Assembly (NCBI GenBank): GCA_016871715.1
Contig: VHCO01000046.1
Coordinates: 1 to 38,738, forward strand
Reading direction: 5' to 3'
Source of the DNA: Verrucomicrobiota bacterium
GTDB taxonomy: Bacteria; Verrucomicrobiota; Verrucomicrobiia; Limisphaerales; J093
Length of the DNA stretch: 38,738 nucleotides
In this document: positions 19,619 to 27,197 of the stretch, piece by piece
Layout of the letters: each line of letters starts with the position of its first letter
Position numbering within the stretch: position 1 is the stretch's first letter
Position numbers and translations under genes: made by a program
The notes under the pieces: generated by a model
The model's input: the letters and a program-made list of their open reading frames with translations, nothing else
Database searches by the model: none
Told to the model about the DNA's origin: nothing

Positions 19619-20416
19619 ATGGGCAACCACCGAGAGAACGACTGGTCGGAAGCGAAACGCCGCTCCGCTATTACCGATGAGGCGCTCCGCATGGCGAAGG
19701 AGCTCGGCCTGTCGCCCCGCTCGCTCATCAAGAACATTCCCAACCCGCGACAGCCCTGGAAGGCGTCCGTCGAAGATTGGGTGCGGGGTCTGCACGAGCG
19801 GCGGTTCGGCCAACGCCGGCCTGGCCCCGTCAAGTCTCGCGAAATGTCCGAGGCCGTGACGGCGCCCGAGCCACAGCCCGACGCGCCCAACGAACTGGAA
19901 CTGGCTCGCGAAGAGCTGTTCGAGCAACTTGAACGCGGCGAGTTGGACGAGGACACCTTCGCCGTAAGAAGCGAGCAACTGGAACATGAGGCCCCCGTGT
20001 CCAGCGGCGAGATCAACGAGGAAAACCGCACTCTGCTCCTGCGCTACGACAGTTTTCGGACGTTCGAACAAAGTCTTACAAAATGCATTTTGACGGACTT
20101 GTGGGCCATAGTCATACTTTCAGCGATGAAGGCGACTGAACAAGCCGACACGGTTTGGTTCACCACGAAGGGGCAGGTGGTCATCCCGCTTCGCTTCCGC
20201 AGACTCTTCCACATTGAGGATGGCACGCGCGCCATCGTCACGACCACCAGCGAGGGCATTCTGCTCAAGCCGGTGACGGCGGCCACGATCGAGCGCGGGT
20301 TTGGCCTGCTCAAGCGCAAGCCCGACGACAAACCGCTGGCGGAGGAATGGGCCGAGCACAAACGCGAGGAACGCGAGAAGCAGGGAGCCAAGTATGCCCG
20401 CCACGGTTCTCGATAG
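19619..20416 (+). CDS. Conserved hypothetical protein fused in frame to an AbrB/MazE-type antitoxin
   Basis: One uninterrupted frame of 265 codons made of two unrelated parts. The first (to about residue 169) includes EALRMAKELGLSPRSLIKNI and PRQPWKASVEDWVRGLHE, a pattern I recall from small proteins of unknown function present in many bacteria, followed by an acidic Glu-rich stretch. The second part, from the internal ATG at 20126, is a complete antitoxin with its own promoter-like region. No stop codon separates them. Either the upstream gene lost its stop and both are made as a fusion as well as separately, or the upstream part always ends in this way. The start at 19619 (MGNHRENDW) fits the conserved beginning; the frame is open from 19580. 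Confidence 0.5.
   Translation: MGNHRENDWSEAKRRSAITDEALRMAKELGLSPRSLIKNIPNPRQPWKASVEDWVRGLHERRFGQRRPGPVKSREMSEAVTAPEPQPDAPNELELAREELFEQLERGELDEDTFAVRSEQLEHEAPVSSGEINEENRTLLLRYDSFRTFEQSLTKCILTDLWAIVILSAMKATEQADTVWFTTKGQVVIPLRFRRLFHIEDGTRAIVTTTSEGILLKPVTAATIERGFGLLKRKPDDKPLAEEWAEHKREEREKQGAKYARHGSR
20080..20118 (+). promoter_or_regulatory. Promoter and palindromic operator candidate of the antitoxin-toxin pair
   Basis: TTGACG at 20090-20095 and CATACT at 20113-20118 are spaced by 17 bases, eight bases before the antitoxin ATG. A perfect 12-base palindrome AAAATGCATTTT (20080-20091) overlaps the -35 box. AbrB/MazE-type antitoxins usually repress their own operon by binding such AT-rich palindromes. 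The patch is strikingly AT-rich for this window, although it lies inside an open frame. Confidence 0.5.
20126..20416 (+). CDS. AbrB/MazE/SpoVT family antitoxin (VapB-like)
   Basis: A 96-residue protein. Its N-terminal half has the swapped-hairpin DNA-binding pattern VWFTTKGQVVIPLRFRRLF followed by GTRAIV and GILLKPV. The charged C-terminal tail (KPLAEEWAEHKREEREKQ) would wrap the cognate toxin. It overlaps the PIN toxin gene by 23 bases, as typical vapBC pairs do. The ATG at 20126 is chosen because conservation begins there and a promoter-like pair lies just upstream; the same frame continues upstream into a hypothetical protein without a stop. Confidence 0.82.
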   Translation: MKATEQADTVWFTTKGQVVIPLRFRRLFHIEDGTRAIVTTTSEGILLKPVTAATIERGFGLLKRKPDDKPLAEEWAEHKREEREKQGAKYARHGSR

Positions 20417-20795
20417 CTTCGCCCTCATCGCCTATTTCCGGGGCGAGCCGGCGGGCGTGCCGGTCAAGGAACTCCTGCAGAAAGCCAGCAAGGCGGACAA
20501 GTTCGTCCATATCACCGAGGTGAACTACGCCGAGGCCAAATACATGATCCTGCGCAAGGACGGCGCGGACGCCTGGGCCGAAGCCGCCAAAATCCTCGTT
20601 GCCCTGCCCATCGAATTCCATCCGGCGGACCGCGAACTGGCCGACATGGCGGCGGACTTCAAATCCCGCTTCAGCCTCAGCCTTGCCGACGCCTTCGCTG
20701 CCGCGCTGGCGAAGAAGCTCAAGGCCGAACTTGTCACCGGCGATCCGCAGTTCAAGGCGCTGGAAAAGGAAATCAAGAACATGTGGCTTCAATAG
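20394..20795 (+). CDS. PIN-domain ribonuclease toxin (VapC-like)
   Basis: A 133-residue Mg-dependent RNase toxin. Acidic residues expected of the PIN active site are present: Asp in TVLDSFALIAYF near the start, Glu in ITEVNYAEAKY, Asp in SLADAFAAALA and Asp in LVTGDPQF. VapC toxins cut specific RNAs, often initiator tRNA or rRNA, when the antitoxin is degraded. The ATG at 20394 has GGGAG six bases upstream and lies inside the antitoxin gene, so synthesis is coupled. Length is normal for the family. The stop at 20795 is followed by 169 bases before the next gene. Confidence 0.87.
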   Translation: MPATVLDSFALIAYFRGEPAGVPVKELLQKASKADKFVHITEVNYAEAKYMILRKDGADAWAEAAKILVALPIEFHPADRELADMAADFKSRFSLSLADAFAAALAKKLKAELVTGDPQFKALEKEIKNMWLQ

Positions 20796-20915
20796 ACGAA
20801 GCAAGGCACTCTCCCTCTCTCGAATCCTTGGCAAGCTCTGCTCAGACGTTCTTCATTCCAGTGGGCATCAGTCAACTGCGGGTCCGGCTCGTTTCGGCAG
20901 CGCCATCCGGGGAAC

Positions 20916-20944
20916 TTGACACGCCCGAAATCGTAACATAGACT
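20916..20944 (+). promoter_or_regulatory. Promoter of the Rrf2-type regulator gene
   Basis: A perfect TTGACA (20916-20921) is followed after 17 bases by TAGACT (20939-20944). The predicted start of transcription is near 20951, leaving a leader of about 14 bases before the ATG at 20965. Rrf2 proteins are usually autoregulatory, so an operator may overlap, but I see no clear palindrome. Confidence 0.55.
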
Positions 20945-20964
20945 GTTCGCGTTGAAGCTATGCT

Positions 20965-21387
20965 ATGGTGAACTGTCGTTTCACGGTGGCGATTCACGTC
21001 TTGTGCCTGCTGGCGGCCCAGCATCCCCAGCCGTTGACCTCCGAGTTTATCGCGGGCAGCGTCAATACGAACCCCGTGGTGATTCGTCGCATTCTAGCCG
21101 TGCTCCGCAGGGCGGGTCTGGTGACGTCGCAGCCGGGTGTGAACGGCGGCTGGGAACTGCTGGCCAAGCCCAAGGAAATCACCCTGGGCGGGCTTTACCA
21201 GATCGTTCGGCCAGGCGCCGTCTTCGCCCTGCACAGCCAGCAGCCCAATGTCCTCTGCCCCGTAGGCCGCAGGATCCAGCGTAGCCTTGGCTCACACTAC
21301 CAGAAAGCCCAGGCCGCCATGGAAGCCGAACTGGACCGCACCACGATCGCCGACGTGCTCAACGACGTGTTGGGCAGTTCCCCATGA
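20965..21387 (+). CDS. Rrf2 family transcriptional regulator
   Basis: A 140-residue winged-helix regulator. The order is typical: CRFTVAIHVLCLLA at the N-terminus, the recognition region TNPVVIRRILAVLRRAGLV, the wing QPGVNGGWELL and the ITLGGLYQIV segment. The three-cysteine Fe-S set of IscR-type members is missing; a single Cys occurs in VLCPVGRRI. That resembles the YwnA-like branch, which may sense redox or thiol-reactive compounds by one Cys or another ligand. The gene is 25 bases upstream of an NmrA-like reductase, a frequent partner, which it probably controls together with itself. Confidence 0.9.
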   Translation: MVNCRFTVAIHVLCLLAAQHPQPLTSEFIAGSVNTNPVVIRRILAVLRRAGLVTSQPGVNGGWELLAKPKEITLGGLYQIVRPGAVFALHSQQPNVLCPVGRRIQRSLGSHYQKAQAAMEAELDRTTIADVLNDVLGSSP

Positions 21388-21412
21388 CCCCTTTTTCACC
21401 TAAACCGTAACA

Positions 21413-22282
21413 ATGCAACATACAAATAAGTCCCCAATGAAAAAGATCCTCGTCACCGGTTCCACCGGTAATCTCGGCCGGGCGGTTGTCACCGCTCTCA
21501 ACACCAAAGGCTTCGGAGTCCGTGCCGCCGCCCGTACTCCCGACAAGCTGCCCGCTGCCGCGGGCGTCGAGCCGGTGCGCTTCGCGTACGAAGACCAGGC
21601 CAGCCACGCAGCCGCGTTGCAGGGGGTGGATGGCCTGTTCCTGATTGCGCCACCCCTCGACGCGGAAGCGCCCGCCAAACTGGCACCGATCATCGACCTC
21701 GCCAAGGCGCAGGGTGTTCGGCACATCGTGTTCGCTTCCGCCCTGGGCGTGGACGCAGTCGAACAGGCGCCGTTGCGCATCGTGGAACGCCGCTTGATGG
21801 CGTCAGGCGTGCCCTACACCATCCTCCGGCCGAACTTCTTCATGGAGAACTTCTCCACCGGGTTCCTGGCTCCCATGCTCAAACAGGGCGGCATCTTCCT
21901 GGCGGGCGCCGATGGCAAGACGAGTTTCATCTCGGTGCTGGATATTGCCGAGGTGGCGGCCGTTGCGTTCCAGAGGGAACTCACGGGCAAAGCATACAAT
22001 TTGACCGGGCCGGAAGCCCTCGACCACGCGAAGGTCGCGGGGATCCTCTCCAAGGTCTCGGGCAAGAAGATTGCCTACCAGGCCATTTCAGAAGCCGACA
22101 TGCTCCAAGGGATGAGGGACGCCGGTCTGCCGGAAGGCGCGGTGCACTACGTCGGCGTGCTCTATAGCGCCGTCCGAGCGGGCTACATGGCGGCGATCAC
22201 TCGAGATGTGGAAACCGTGATCGGACGAACGCCGATTGCCTTCGAGGCCTTTGCCCGGCAGAACGCGCCGGTTTGGGCCTGA
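21413..22282 (+). CDS. NmrA-like NAD(P)-binding reductase of the atypical SDR family
   Basis: A 289-residue Rossmann-fold protein. The dinucleotide motif GSTGNLGRAVV lies near the N-terminus, followed by ARTPDKLP, GVDGLFLIAPP and VRHIVFASALG. ILRPNFFMENF in the middle is characteristic of NmrA/QorB-type atypical short-chain dehydrogenases, which lack the classic YxxxK triad. Members include quinone reductases and redox sensors; the substrate here is unknown. The conserved start MKKILVTG begins at 21437, so that ATG may be the true one; neither candidate has a clear Shine-Dalgarno site. It is probably cotranscribed with the Rrf2 regulator just upstream. Confidence 0.85.
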   Translation: MQHTNKSPMKKILVTGSTGNLGRAVVTALNTKGFGVRAAARTPDKLPAAAGVEPVRFAYEDQASHAAALQGVDGLFLIAPPLDAEAPAKLAPIIDLAKAQGVRHIVFASALGVDAVEQAPLRIVERRLMASGVPYTILRPNFFMENFSTGFLAPMLKQGGIFLAGADGKTSFISVLDIAEVAAVAFQRELTGKAYNLTGPEALDHAKVAGILSKVSGKKIAYQAISEADMLQGMRDAGLPEGAVHYVGVLYSAVRAGYMAAITRDVETVIGRTPIAFEAFARQNAPVWA

Positions 22283-22480
22283 ACCAGCGTTCCGAAAGGC
22301 GCACTCGACAAACCGGTGGCCATCGAAACGGACCGATCGAAGCGAGATTGTCTCCAAGCGGTTGCCGGTTCGGCAGCCGTTGCCGAAGCGCATCGGCTGA
22401 CACGGCACCCGGAGATCGTCGCCAACGTGTCACCAGGATTGAGTTGGTGCGAGAGCCTGGTCGAGTCCATTATCAACAGG

Positions 22481-22504
22481 GGCGCAGAAAGTGGCGCAGA
22501 AAGT
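22481..22504. repeat. Direct tandem repeat, two copies of GGCGCAGAAAGT
   Basis: Two exact adjacent copies of a 12-base unit, followed by a further GG. It lies 35 bases before a REP-like hairpin, in a gap that looks like the edge of an accessory segment. Confidence 0.8.
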
Positions 22505-22538
22505 GGTTGTCAGACCTTGGAGGGCCAGTAAATATCGG

Positions 22539-22563
22539 GCCGGTTGCAGTTTCCGCAGCCGGC
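22539..22563. repeat. REP-like hairpin, 9-pair stem with 7-base loop
   Basis: GCCGGTTGC (22539-22547) pairs with GCAGCCGGC (22555-22563) at all nine positions, one being G-T. The loop is AGTTTCC. There is no T-tract on either side, so it is not a standard terminator. Its size fits a REP palindrome, and a REP-transposase tail lies at the start of the window, but I found no second copy. Confidence 0.5.
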
Positions 22564-22618
22564 GAGGGGAGTGGCCCTGCGGGCAAGTGGCATGTGTATG
22601 GCGGCGGTCATGGCGGTC

Positions 22619-22819
22619 ATGGATAGCGACAATTCGCTGAAGAATCTGTCCTTGTACCAGGAGTTCCTCGCCGAACGAGAGGAAATCCTGAAGCACAAGT
22701 GGCTCGAGTCCGAAAAGGTGGGCCACGACATCGGCTTCGAGCGCGCCCTCACCGATTGGATTGTGAAATACCGAACCGGCTGGCGCAAGTCGCGGCGCCA
22801 GAAGCCGGGCCCAGCCTGA
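22619..22819 (+). CDS. Small conserved hypothetical protein
   Basis: A 66-residue charged protein. The core, YQEFLAEREEILKHKWLESE followed by GHDIGFERALTDWIVKYR, is a pattern I recall from small bacterial proteins of unknown function; it also faintly resembles the end of DUF4032 proteins (EExLxHRW...GxDxG). The ATG at 22619 fits the beginning of conservation, but the frame is open from 22544. It is probably helical and cytosolic, with a basic tail (WRKSRRQK). The gene stands alone between the NmrA-like gene and pyrR and may belong to the same accessory segment as the toxin pair. Confidence 0.6.
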   Translation: MDSDNSLKNLSLYQEFLAEREEILKHKWLESEKVGHDIGFERALTDWIVKYRTGWRKSRRQKPGPA

Positions 22820-22871
22820 CCGTGGTTTGCGGCGCGCCCGACCGCCAACGCGTAGTTCATCTCGGTGACGC

Positions 22872-23429
22872 ATGAGTAAACCGCAGTTGGTGATGGACGC
22901 CGGCGCGATCGGCCGAGCTTTGACGCGCATGGCTGGGCAGATTGCCCAGTGCAACGGGCCGCAGGCGGAGGTCGTGCTCGTGGGGGTGCAGACCGGGGGC
23001 GTGACCCTCGCCACCCACCTCGCCGCGCAACTCAAGCGCCTCTGGGGCCATGACGTCCCCGTCGGCGAGTTGGACATCAGCATGCACCGGGACGACCTCG
23101 GGCACCAGTTGGCCCCTAAAGTCCACCCCACCTCGATCCCCTTCGACGTGGCCGGCAAGACCGTCGTGCTCACGGACGACGTCCTCTACAGCGGGCGCAC
23201 CACGCGCGCCGCCCTCGACGCCCTGAACGACCTGGGCCGACCCAAGCGCATCCAACTGGCCGTGCTGATTGACCGCGGCCACCGCGAGCTGCCGATCGCC
23301 GCCGACTTCGTCGGCAAGAAGGTCGCCACCGCGCCGGATGACCAGGTCGAGGTTCAACTGGCCGAGGGACGGCGCAACTGGCGTGTGTTGCTCGAGAAAC
23401 CCCGGCGTAACTCGCATCGCACCCGATGA
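22872..23429 (+). CDS. pyrR: PyrR: pyrimidine operon regulator / uracil phosphoribosyltransferase
   Basis: A 185-residue phosphoribosyltransferase-fold protein. The PRPP-binding motif [18 protein letters not shown] and the N-terminal [16 protein letters not shown], together with DISMHRDDL, are those of PyrR. In Firmicutes PyrR binds UMP and the leader of pyr mRNA to cause attenuation; in other phyla the RNA-binding role is less certain and the enzyme activity (uracil + PRPP to UMP) may dominate. It overlaps pyrB by four bases (ATGA), so the two are cotranslated. I see no anti-terminator/terminator pair in the short gap upstream (22820-22871). Confidence 0.93.
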   Translation: MSKPQLVMDAGAIGRALTRMAGQIAQCNGPQAEVVLVGVQTGGVTLATHLAAQLKRLWGHDVPVGELDISMHRDDLGHQLAPKVHPTSIPFDVAGKTVVLTDDVLYSGRTTRAALDALNDLGRPKRIQLAVLIDRGHRELPIAADFVGKKVATAPDDQVEVQLAEGRRNWRVLLEKPRRNSHRTR

Positions 23430-24370
23430 GCTGGACCCGCAAAGACCTGCTCGACCTTCAGTCCCTCACGGCCGAGGAAATCCAGACTGTCCTCGAGACC
23501 GCGCGCGCCTTCAAGGCCGTGGGGGAACGGGTCATCAAGAAGGTGCCCGCCCTGCACGGCAAGACCGTGGTGAACCTCTTCGTCGAGCCGTCCACCCGCA
23601 CCCGCACCAGCTTCCAATTGGCGGCGCAGCGCCTCAGCGCCGACATCATCAATTTCACCGCCGAGGCATCGTCGCTCAAGAAGGGGGAAACGCTCAAGGA
23701 CACCGCGCGCAACCTCGAGGCGCTCAACGCCGATTTCATTGTGATCAGGCACAGCGCGGCCGGCGCGCCGCATTTCCTGGCGCGAGTCTTGCAGGCGCAC
23801 GTGGTGAACGCCGGCGACGGCGCCCACGAGCATCCCACCCAGGGCTTGCTGGACCTGTTCACCATGCTCGAGAAGAAGGGGCGCCTGGCGGGGTTGCAGG
23901 TGACCATCTTGGGCGACATCTTGTACAGTCGGGTGGCGCGCTCGAACATCTGGGGTCTGCAAAAACTCGGCGCCCAGGTCACCCTCTGCGGCCCCCCCAC
24001 CCTGGTCCCCCGCAGTTTCGCCGAGTTGGGCTGCCGGGTTACCCACGTCTTGGAAGAGGCGATCGAAGCCGCCGACGTCATCAACCTCCTGCGCATCCAG
24101 CACGAGCGCCAGCGCAAGTCCATGTTTCCCAGCTTGGGCGAGTACACCAGCCTGTTCGGCATCAATCGCCAACGCCTCGCCGCCGCCAAACCCGACGTCC
24201 TCATCATGCATCCCGGGCCCATCAACCGCGGCGTCGAGGTCGACAGCGAGGTGGCCGATGGCGAGCAGTCGGTCATTCTCGAGCAAGTCACCAACGGGCT
24301 TGCCATCCGCATGGCGGCCCTGTTCCTCCTCAACGGCGGCAAGGCCCCCCAACCCGCCCCCGCCGGCTAG
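23426..24370 (+). CDS. pyrB: Aspartate carbamoyltransferase catalytic subunit
   Basis: Condenses carbamoyl phosphate with aspartate to carbamoylaspartate, the first committed step of pyrimidine synthesis. The 314 residues show the carbamoyl-phosphate site [22 protein letters not shown], the [12 protein letters not shown] segment and the late [15 protein letters not shown] motif. Length is normal. The ATG overlaps the pyrR stop. In many bacteria pyrC follows; here it is replaced by a convergent S9 peptidase gene starting 26 bases away, so the unit is a two-gene pyrRB operon. No pyrI regulatory subunit gene is nearby. Confidence 0.96.
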   Translation: MSWTRKDLLDLQSLTAEEIQTVLETARAFKAVGERVIKKVPALHGKTVVNLFVEPSTRTRTSFQLAAQRLSADIINFTAEASSLKKGETLKDTARNLEALNADFIVIRHSAAGAPHFLARVLQAHVVNAGDGAHEHPTQGLLDLFTMLEKKGRLAGLQVTILGDILYSRVARSNIWGLQKLGAQVTLCGPPTLVPRSFAELGCRVTHVLEEAIEAADVINLLRIQHERQRKSMFPSLGEYTSLFGINRQRLAAAKPDVLIMHPGPINRGVEVDSEVADGEQSVILEQVTNGLAIRMAALFLLNGGKAPQPAPAG

Positions 24371-24396
24371 GCAACCGCCTCGAGCCCTCGCAACCG

Positions 24397-26367
24397 CTAG
24401 CGCGACGGCGCCTCCGGACCTAGCTCGGGCGCCGGACTCAAGTGCTGTTCGAGGAACTGGATCGTGGCCAGGAATTGGTAGTCTTGGTTCCGCTTCTTCG
24501 CGAAGCCGTGCCCTTCGTCCCGCGCCAGCAAGTACCACACCGTGCCCCCTTGCTCGCGAATGGCTCGGACCATCTGCTCGGACTCCGTGGCCGGCACGCG
24601 CGGATCGTTCAGGCCCTGGACCACGAACAAGGGTTGCCGAATCCGGCGCGCCTGCGTCGCCGGCGAGATCCGCTCCAGGAAGGCGCGCATGGCCGGATCC
24701 CGTTCGTCGCCGTACTCGACCCGGCGCAGGTCGCGCCGATAATCCTGGGTGCGCGTCAGGAACGTGACGAAGTTCGAGATGCCCACCACGTCCACCCCGG
24801 CGCGCAGCCGCTCCCCGTAATGCACCAGGCAAGCCAACACCATGTACCCTCCGTAACTGCCCCCCAGCACCGCCACGCGCGTCGCCTCGAGCCCCGCGTC
24901 GCGCTGGATCCAGTCCAGCAGCGCGCCAAGGTCTCGCACTGCATCTTCCCGGAGGTAGCCGTTATCGAGGGTCAGGAAGCGTTTGCCGTACCCACTCGAA
25001 CCGCGCACGTTCGGATACACCACCGCCACCCCCAGCTCGTTCAGGTAGTAGTTGTTCCGCCCCTGAAACACCGGACGCGCCTGCGACTCCGGTCCGCCAT
25101 GGATGCTCACCACCACCGGCCGCCGGCCCGGAAACCGCGCCGCATCCGGCCGGTAGACCAACGCCGAAATCTCGAGCCCATCGAAGCTCGGCAGCCGCAC
25201 CCGTTCCGGCTCGACGAACCGCTCCGGATCCAACCCGCCCGTCTCGCTCGCCGTCCAGCGCGTCACCGCTCCCGTCGCCGGCTCCACCGAGTAGACGTCG
25301 CTGGGCGCACGGGCGGAGCTGAGCGTGAACGCCAGTTCGGCCCGGCTCGGGTGCCATTTGAGTCCGGAGATGACCCCCAGTGGCAGCTTCGGCGCCGCAA
25401 GCTCCCGGCCGGTGGCCACCTCGAGCAGCCGCAGCACGCTGCTGCCATCTTCATTCGTCACCAAGGCCAAGGTTTGACCGTCGACCGATAAATCGAACGC
25501 CTCGACATCCCATCGCAGGTCCGCCGTCAGCGGCTTCTGCGTGCGTGTAGCCAATTCCAGCCTGACCAGTTGCCGGAACTCCGACCCCAAATCGCTGGTG
25601 ACATAGACCGAGCGCCCATCCGGGGCAAACTGGCCCGGCCCATACGCCACCGGCTCGGCCGCAGCGGGGCTGATCTGCTCACGGCTGCCCGCCCGCACGT
25701 CCACACGATGGAGGCGACTCTCGTTGATCGACAGGTACTCGAGCACCAACAGGTGCGCGCCGTCCCGGGACCAATCGGTCACTGTCCAACCCCCGCCCTC
25801 GAGCGCCAGGAGGAGCCGGTCCGTCTTCGGATCCGCCGGATCCACCAGGTACAAATCCGTGTCGCGTCCGGTGCGGCGCGTGGACGAATAGGCCAACCAG
25901 CGGCCGTCGTGAGACCAGCGGGCCGCCGTGTTCCGCGACTTGCCGTCGGTCAACAACACCGCGCGGCCATCCTCCAAACCGTACCGGTAAAGCTGATAAA
26001 ACTCCCCGCCGCCTGTGTCCTGGGAAAACACCAGAAACTCGCCTGTCCCGGGCCGGTACCCGCCCCCTGCCACCGGCTCGCTGAGAAAGGTCAGTTGCTG
26101 GCGCGCCCCGCCCGGGTGCGCCACCCGATGCAACTGGGTGGCCTCCGCAAACCGCGTCGCCAGCAACACCTCGCGCCGCGTCGGGTGCCAATCCTGGAAT
26201 GTCGCCGCTCGGAACTCGAGGTAGCGGCTCGCCCGATCCCGCAGTGCTGGCGGCGCCGGGGGGATCCCTTCCACGACCAGGTTCTCGGGCGCCTGCGCGC
26301 GCGTGAGGTTGCCGGTGGCCAGCGCCAGCCCCAAAACGGCGGCCGCGCCATGTCGTAGCGTGTGCAT
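24397..26367 (-). CDS. Exported S9 family prolyl oligopeptidase-like serine peptidase
   Basis: A 656-residue protein with a signal peptide (about residues 1-25, ending in ARAQA-like residues) and an N-terminal beta-propeller of WD40/PD40-like blades (about 60-390; YSSTRRTGRDTDLYLV and similar). A C-terminal alpha/beta hydrolase domain follows. The catalytic Ser lies in GGSYGGYM, the Asp in GLNDPRVP and the His in DEGHGF, giving a complete triad. HGGPESQARP is the oxyanion-region motif of acylaminoacyl-peptidase/DPP-like members. It likely removes residues from short peptides in the periplasm. The ATG at 26367 is chosen because the signal peptide begins there; the frame extends to 26403. It is convergent with pyrB. 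Confidence 0.9.
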   Translation of the reverse strand: MHTLRHGAAAVLGLALATGNLTRAQAPENLVVEGIPPAPPALRDRASRYLEFRAATFQDWHPTRREVLLATRFAEATQLHRVAHPGGARQQLTFLSEPVAGGGYRPGTGEFLVFSQDTGGGEFYQLYRYGLEDGRAVLLTDGKSRNTAARWSHDGRWLAYSSTRRTGRDTDLYLVDPADPKTDRLLLALEGGGWTVTDWSRDGAHLLVLEYLSINESRLHRVDVRAGSREQISPAAAEPVAYGPGQFAPDGRSVYVTSDLGSEFRQLVRLELATRTQKPLTADLRWDVEAFDLSVDGQTLALVTNEDGSSVLRLLEVATGRELAAPKLPLGVISGLKWHPSRAELAFTLSSARAPSDVYSVEPATGAVTRWTASETGGLDPERFVEPERVRLPSFDGLEISALVYRPDAARFPGRRPVVVSIHGGPESQARPVFQGRNNYYLNELGVAVVYPNVRGSSGYGKRFLTLDNGYLREDAVRDLGALLDWIQRDAGLEATRVAVLGGSYGGYMVLACLVHYGERLRAGVDVVGISNFVTFLTRTQDYRRDLRRVEYGDERDPAMRAFLERISPATQARRIRQPLFVVQGLNDPRVPATESEQMVRAIREQGGTVWYLLARDEGHGFAKKRNQDYQFLATIQFLEQHLSPAPELGPEAPSR

Positions 26368-26524
26368 GGCGCGGATTCTCCGCCATCCCGCCCAGCGCAG
26401 CAACGGGAAACGCGGCCGGCTAGCCGATCGGGCGGCCGGCTTTGGTCTTGCCTGAGCGGGGCGGCGCGGTTAAGGTTCCGGGCAGCATCAAGCACCACCG
26501 CAAACCGCGATACCGCGACTCGAA

Positions 26525-26728
26525 ATGGAAAACATCGGCTACATCCTCTTGGCGATCGTCGCGCTGTGCTGGCTGGTGGCCGTGCTGGTCGGGATGATCG
26601 CCGCCTTCCCCTTCGGCCTGATCGGCTTGGTGGGCATCCTCGGCATCGGCTTCCTGCTGGCCAAGGTGGTCAAAGACCGCCTGGCGAACAAAGAAGACGA
26701 CCACTACTCGAAAACCGTCGACCAATAA
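26525..26728 (+). CDS. Small two-helix membrane protein
   Basis: A 67-residue protein with two hydrophobic helices at about 5-25 and 28-47 separated by a short turn (FPFG). A charged tail (KDRLANKEDDHYSK) follows, presumably cytosolic. I do not recognise the family. It is 15 bases upstream of the YbjQ-type gene and has the same direction, so the two are probably one transcript. The start ATG at 26525 lacks a strong Shine-Dalgarno sequence. Confidence 0.65.
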   Translation: MENIGYILLAIVALCWLVAVLVGMIAAFPFGLIGLVGILGIGFLLAKVVKDRLANKEDDHYSKTVDQ

Positions 26729-26743
26729 CCCACCGGAGGCCCC

Positions 26744-27064
26744 ATGCTCATCACCACCCAAGACGAATTCGCCGACCACCATATCACCGCCACGCTCGGG
26801 TTGGTCCGCGGCAACACCATCCGCGCACGTCACGTGGGCAAAGACATCCTGGCCGGCCTGCGCAACCTCGTCGGCGGCGAGATCACCGAATACACTAAGA
26901 TGCTCGCCGAATCGCGCGAACAGGCCATCGACCGCATGGTCGCAGCCGCCACCCGCCTCGGCGCCGACGGCATCGTGTGCGTGCGCCTCACTACCTCGGC
27001 CGTGATGCAAGGGGCCGCCGAGCTGCTGGCCTACGGAACGGCCGTCAAACTCCGCAACAAGTAG
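26744..27064 (+). CDS. YbjQ family (UPF0145) protein
   Basis: A 106-residue cytosolic protein matching the YbjQ/UPF0145 family throughout: the N-terminal [40 protein letters not shown], then [14 protein letters not shown] and the final AYGTAV. The family forms pentamers and was once annotated as heavy-metal binding on structural grounds; no function has been proved that I know of. GGAGG four bases before the ATG at 26744 supports the start. The preceding small membrane protein may anchor or accompany it. Confidence 0.88.
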   Translation: MLITTQDEFADHHITATLGLVRGNTIRARHVGKDILAGLRNLVGGEITEYTKMLAESREQAIDRMVAAATRLGADGIVCVRLTTSAVMQGAAELLAYGTAVKLRNK

Positions 27065-27197
27065 CCGCCGCCGCAAGACCCGGGACGGCTGTGCCCTGAA
27101 AGACTCATTGCTGAGCGGGGCGGGGGATGTCAGCGTCCGGTCTGTGACGCGGGGCGCTAGCGCGGTGGCACCGCACAGGCCACCACCCGCAGCAAGC

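Larger units (their letters stand above)
22283..22618. other. Intergenic region with short repeats and a hairpin
   Basis: These 336 bases hold a duplicated 12-mer and a 9-pair hairpin, both listed separately. A 71-codon frame at 22316-22531 has no recognisable features, and I do not consider it a gene. Confidence 0.5.

Noticed and set aside
22316..22531. A 71-codon frame after the NmrA-like gene
   Set aside because: No start signal or family pattern, and it includes the tandem repeat.
23354..24832. A 492-codon frame opposite pyrB and the end of the S9 peptidase region
   Set aside because: It is the complement of pyrB with no recognisable domain; pyrB is unambiguous.
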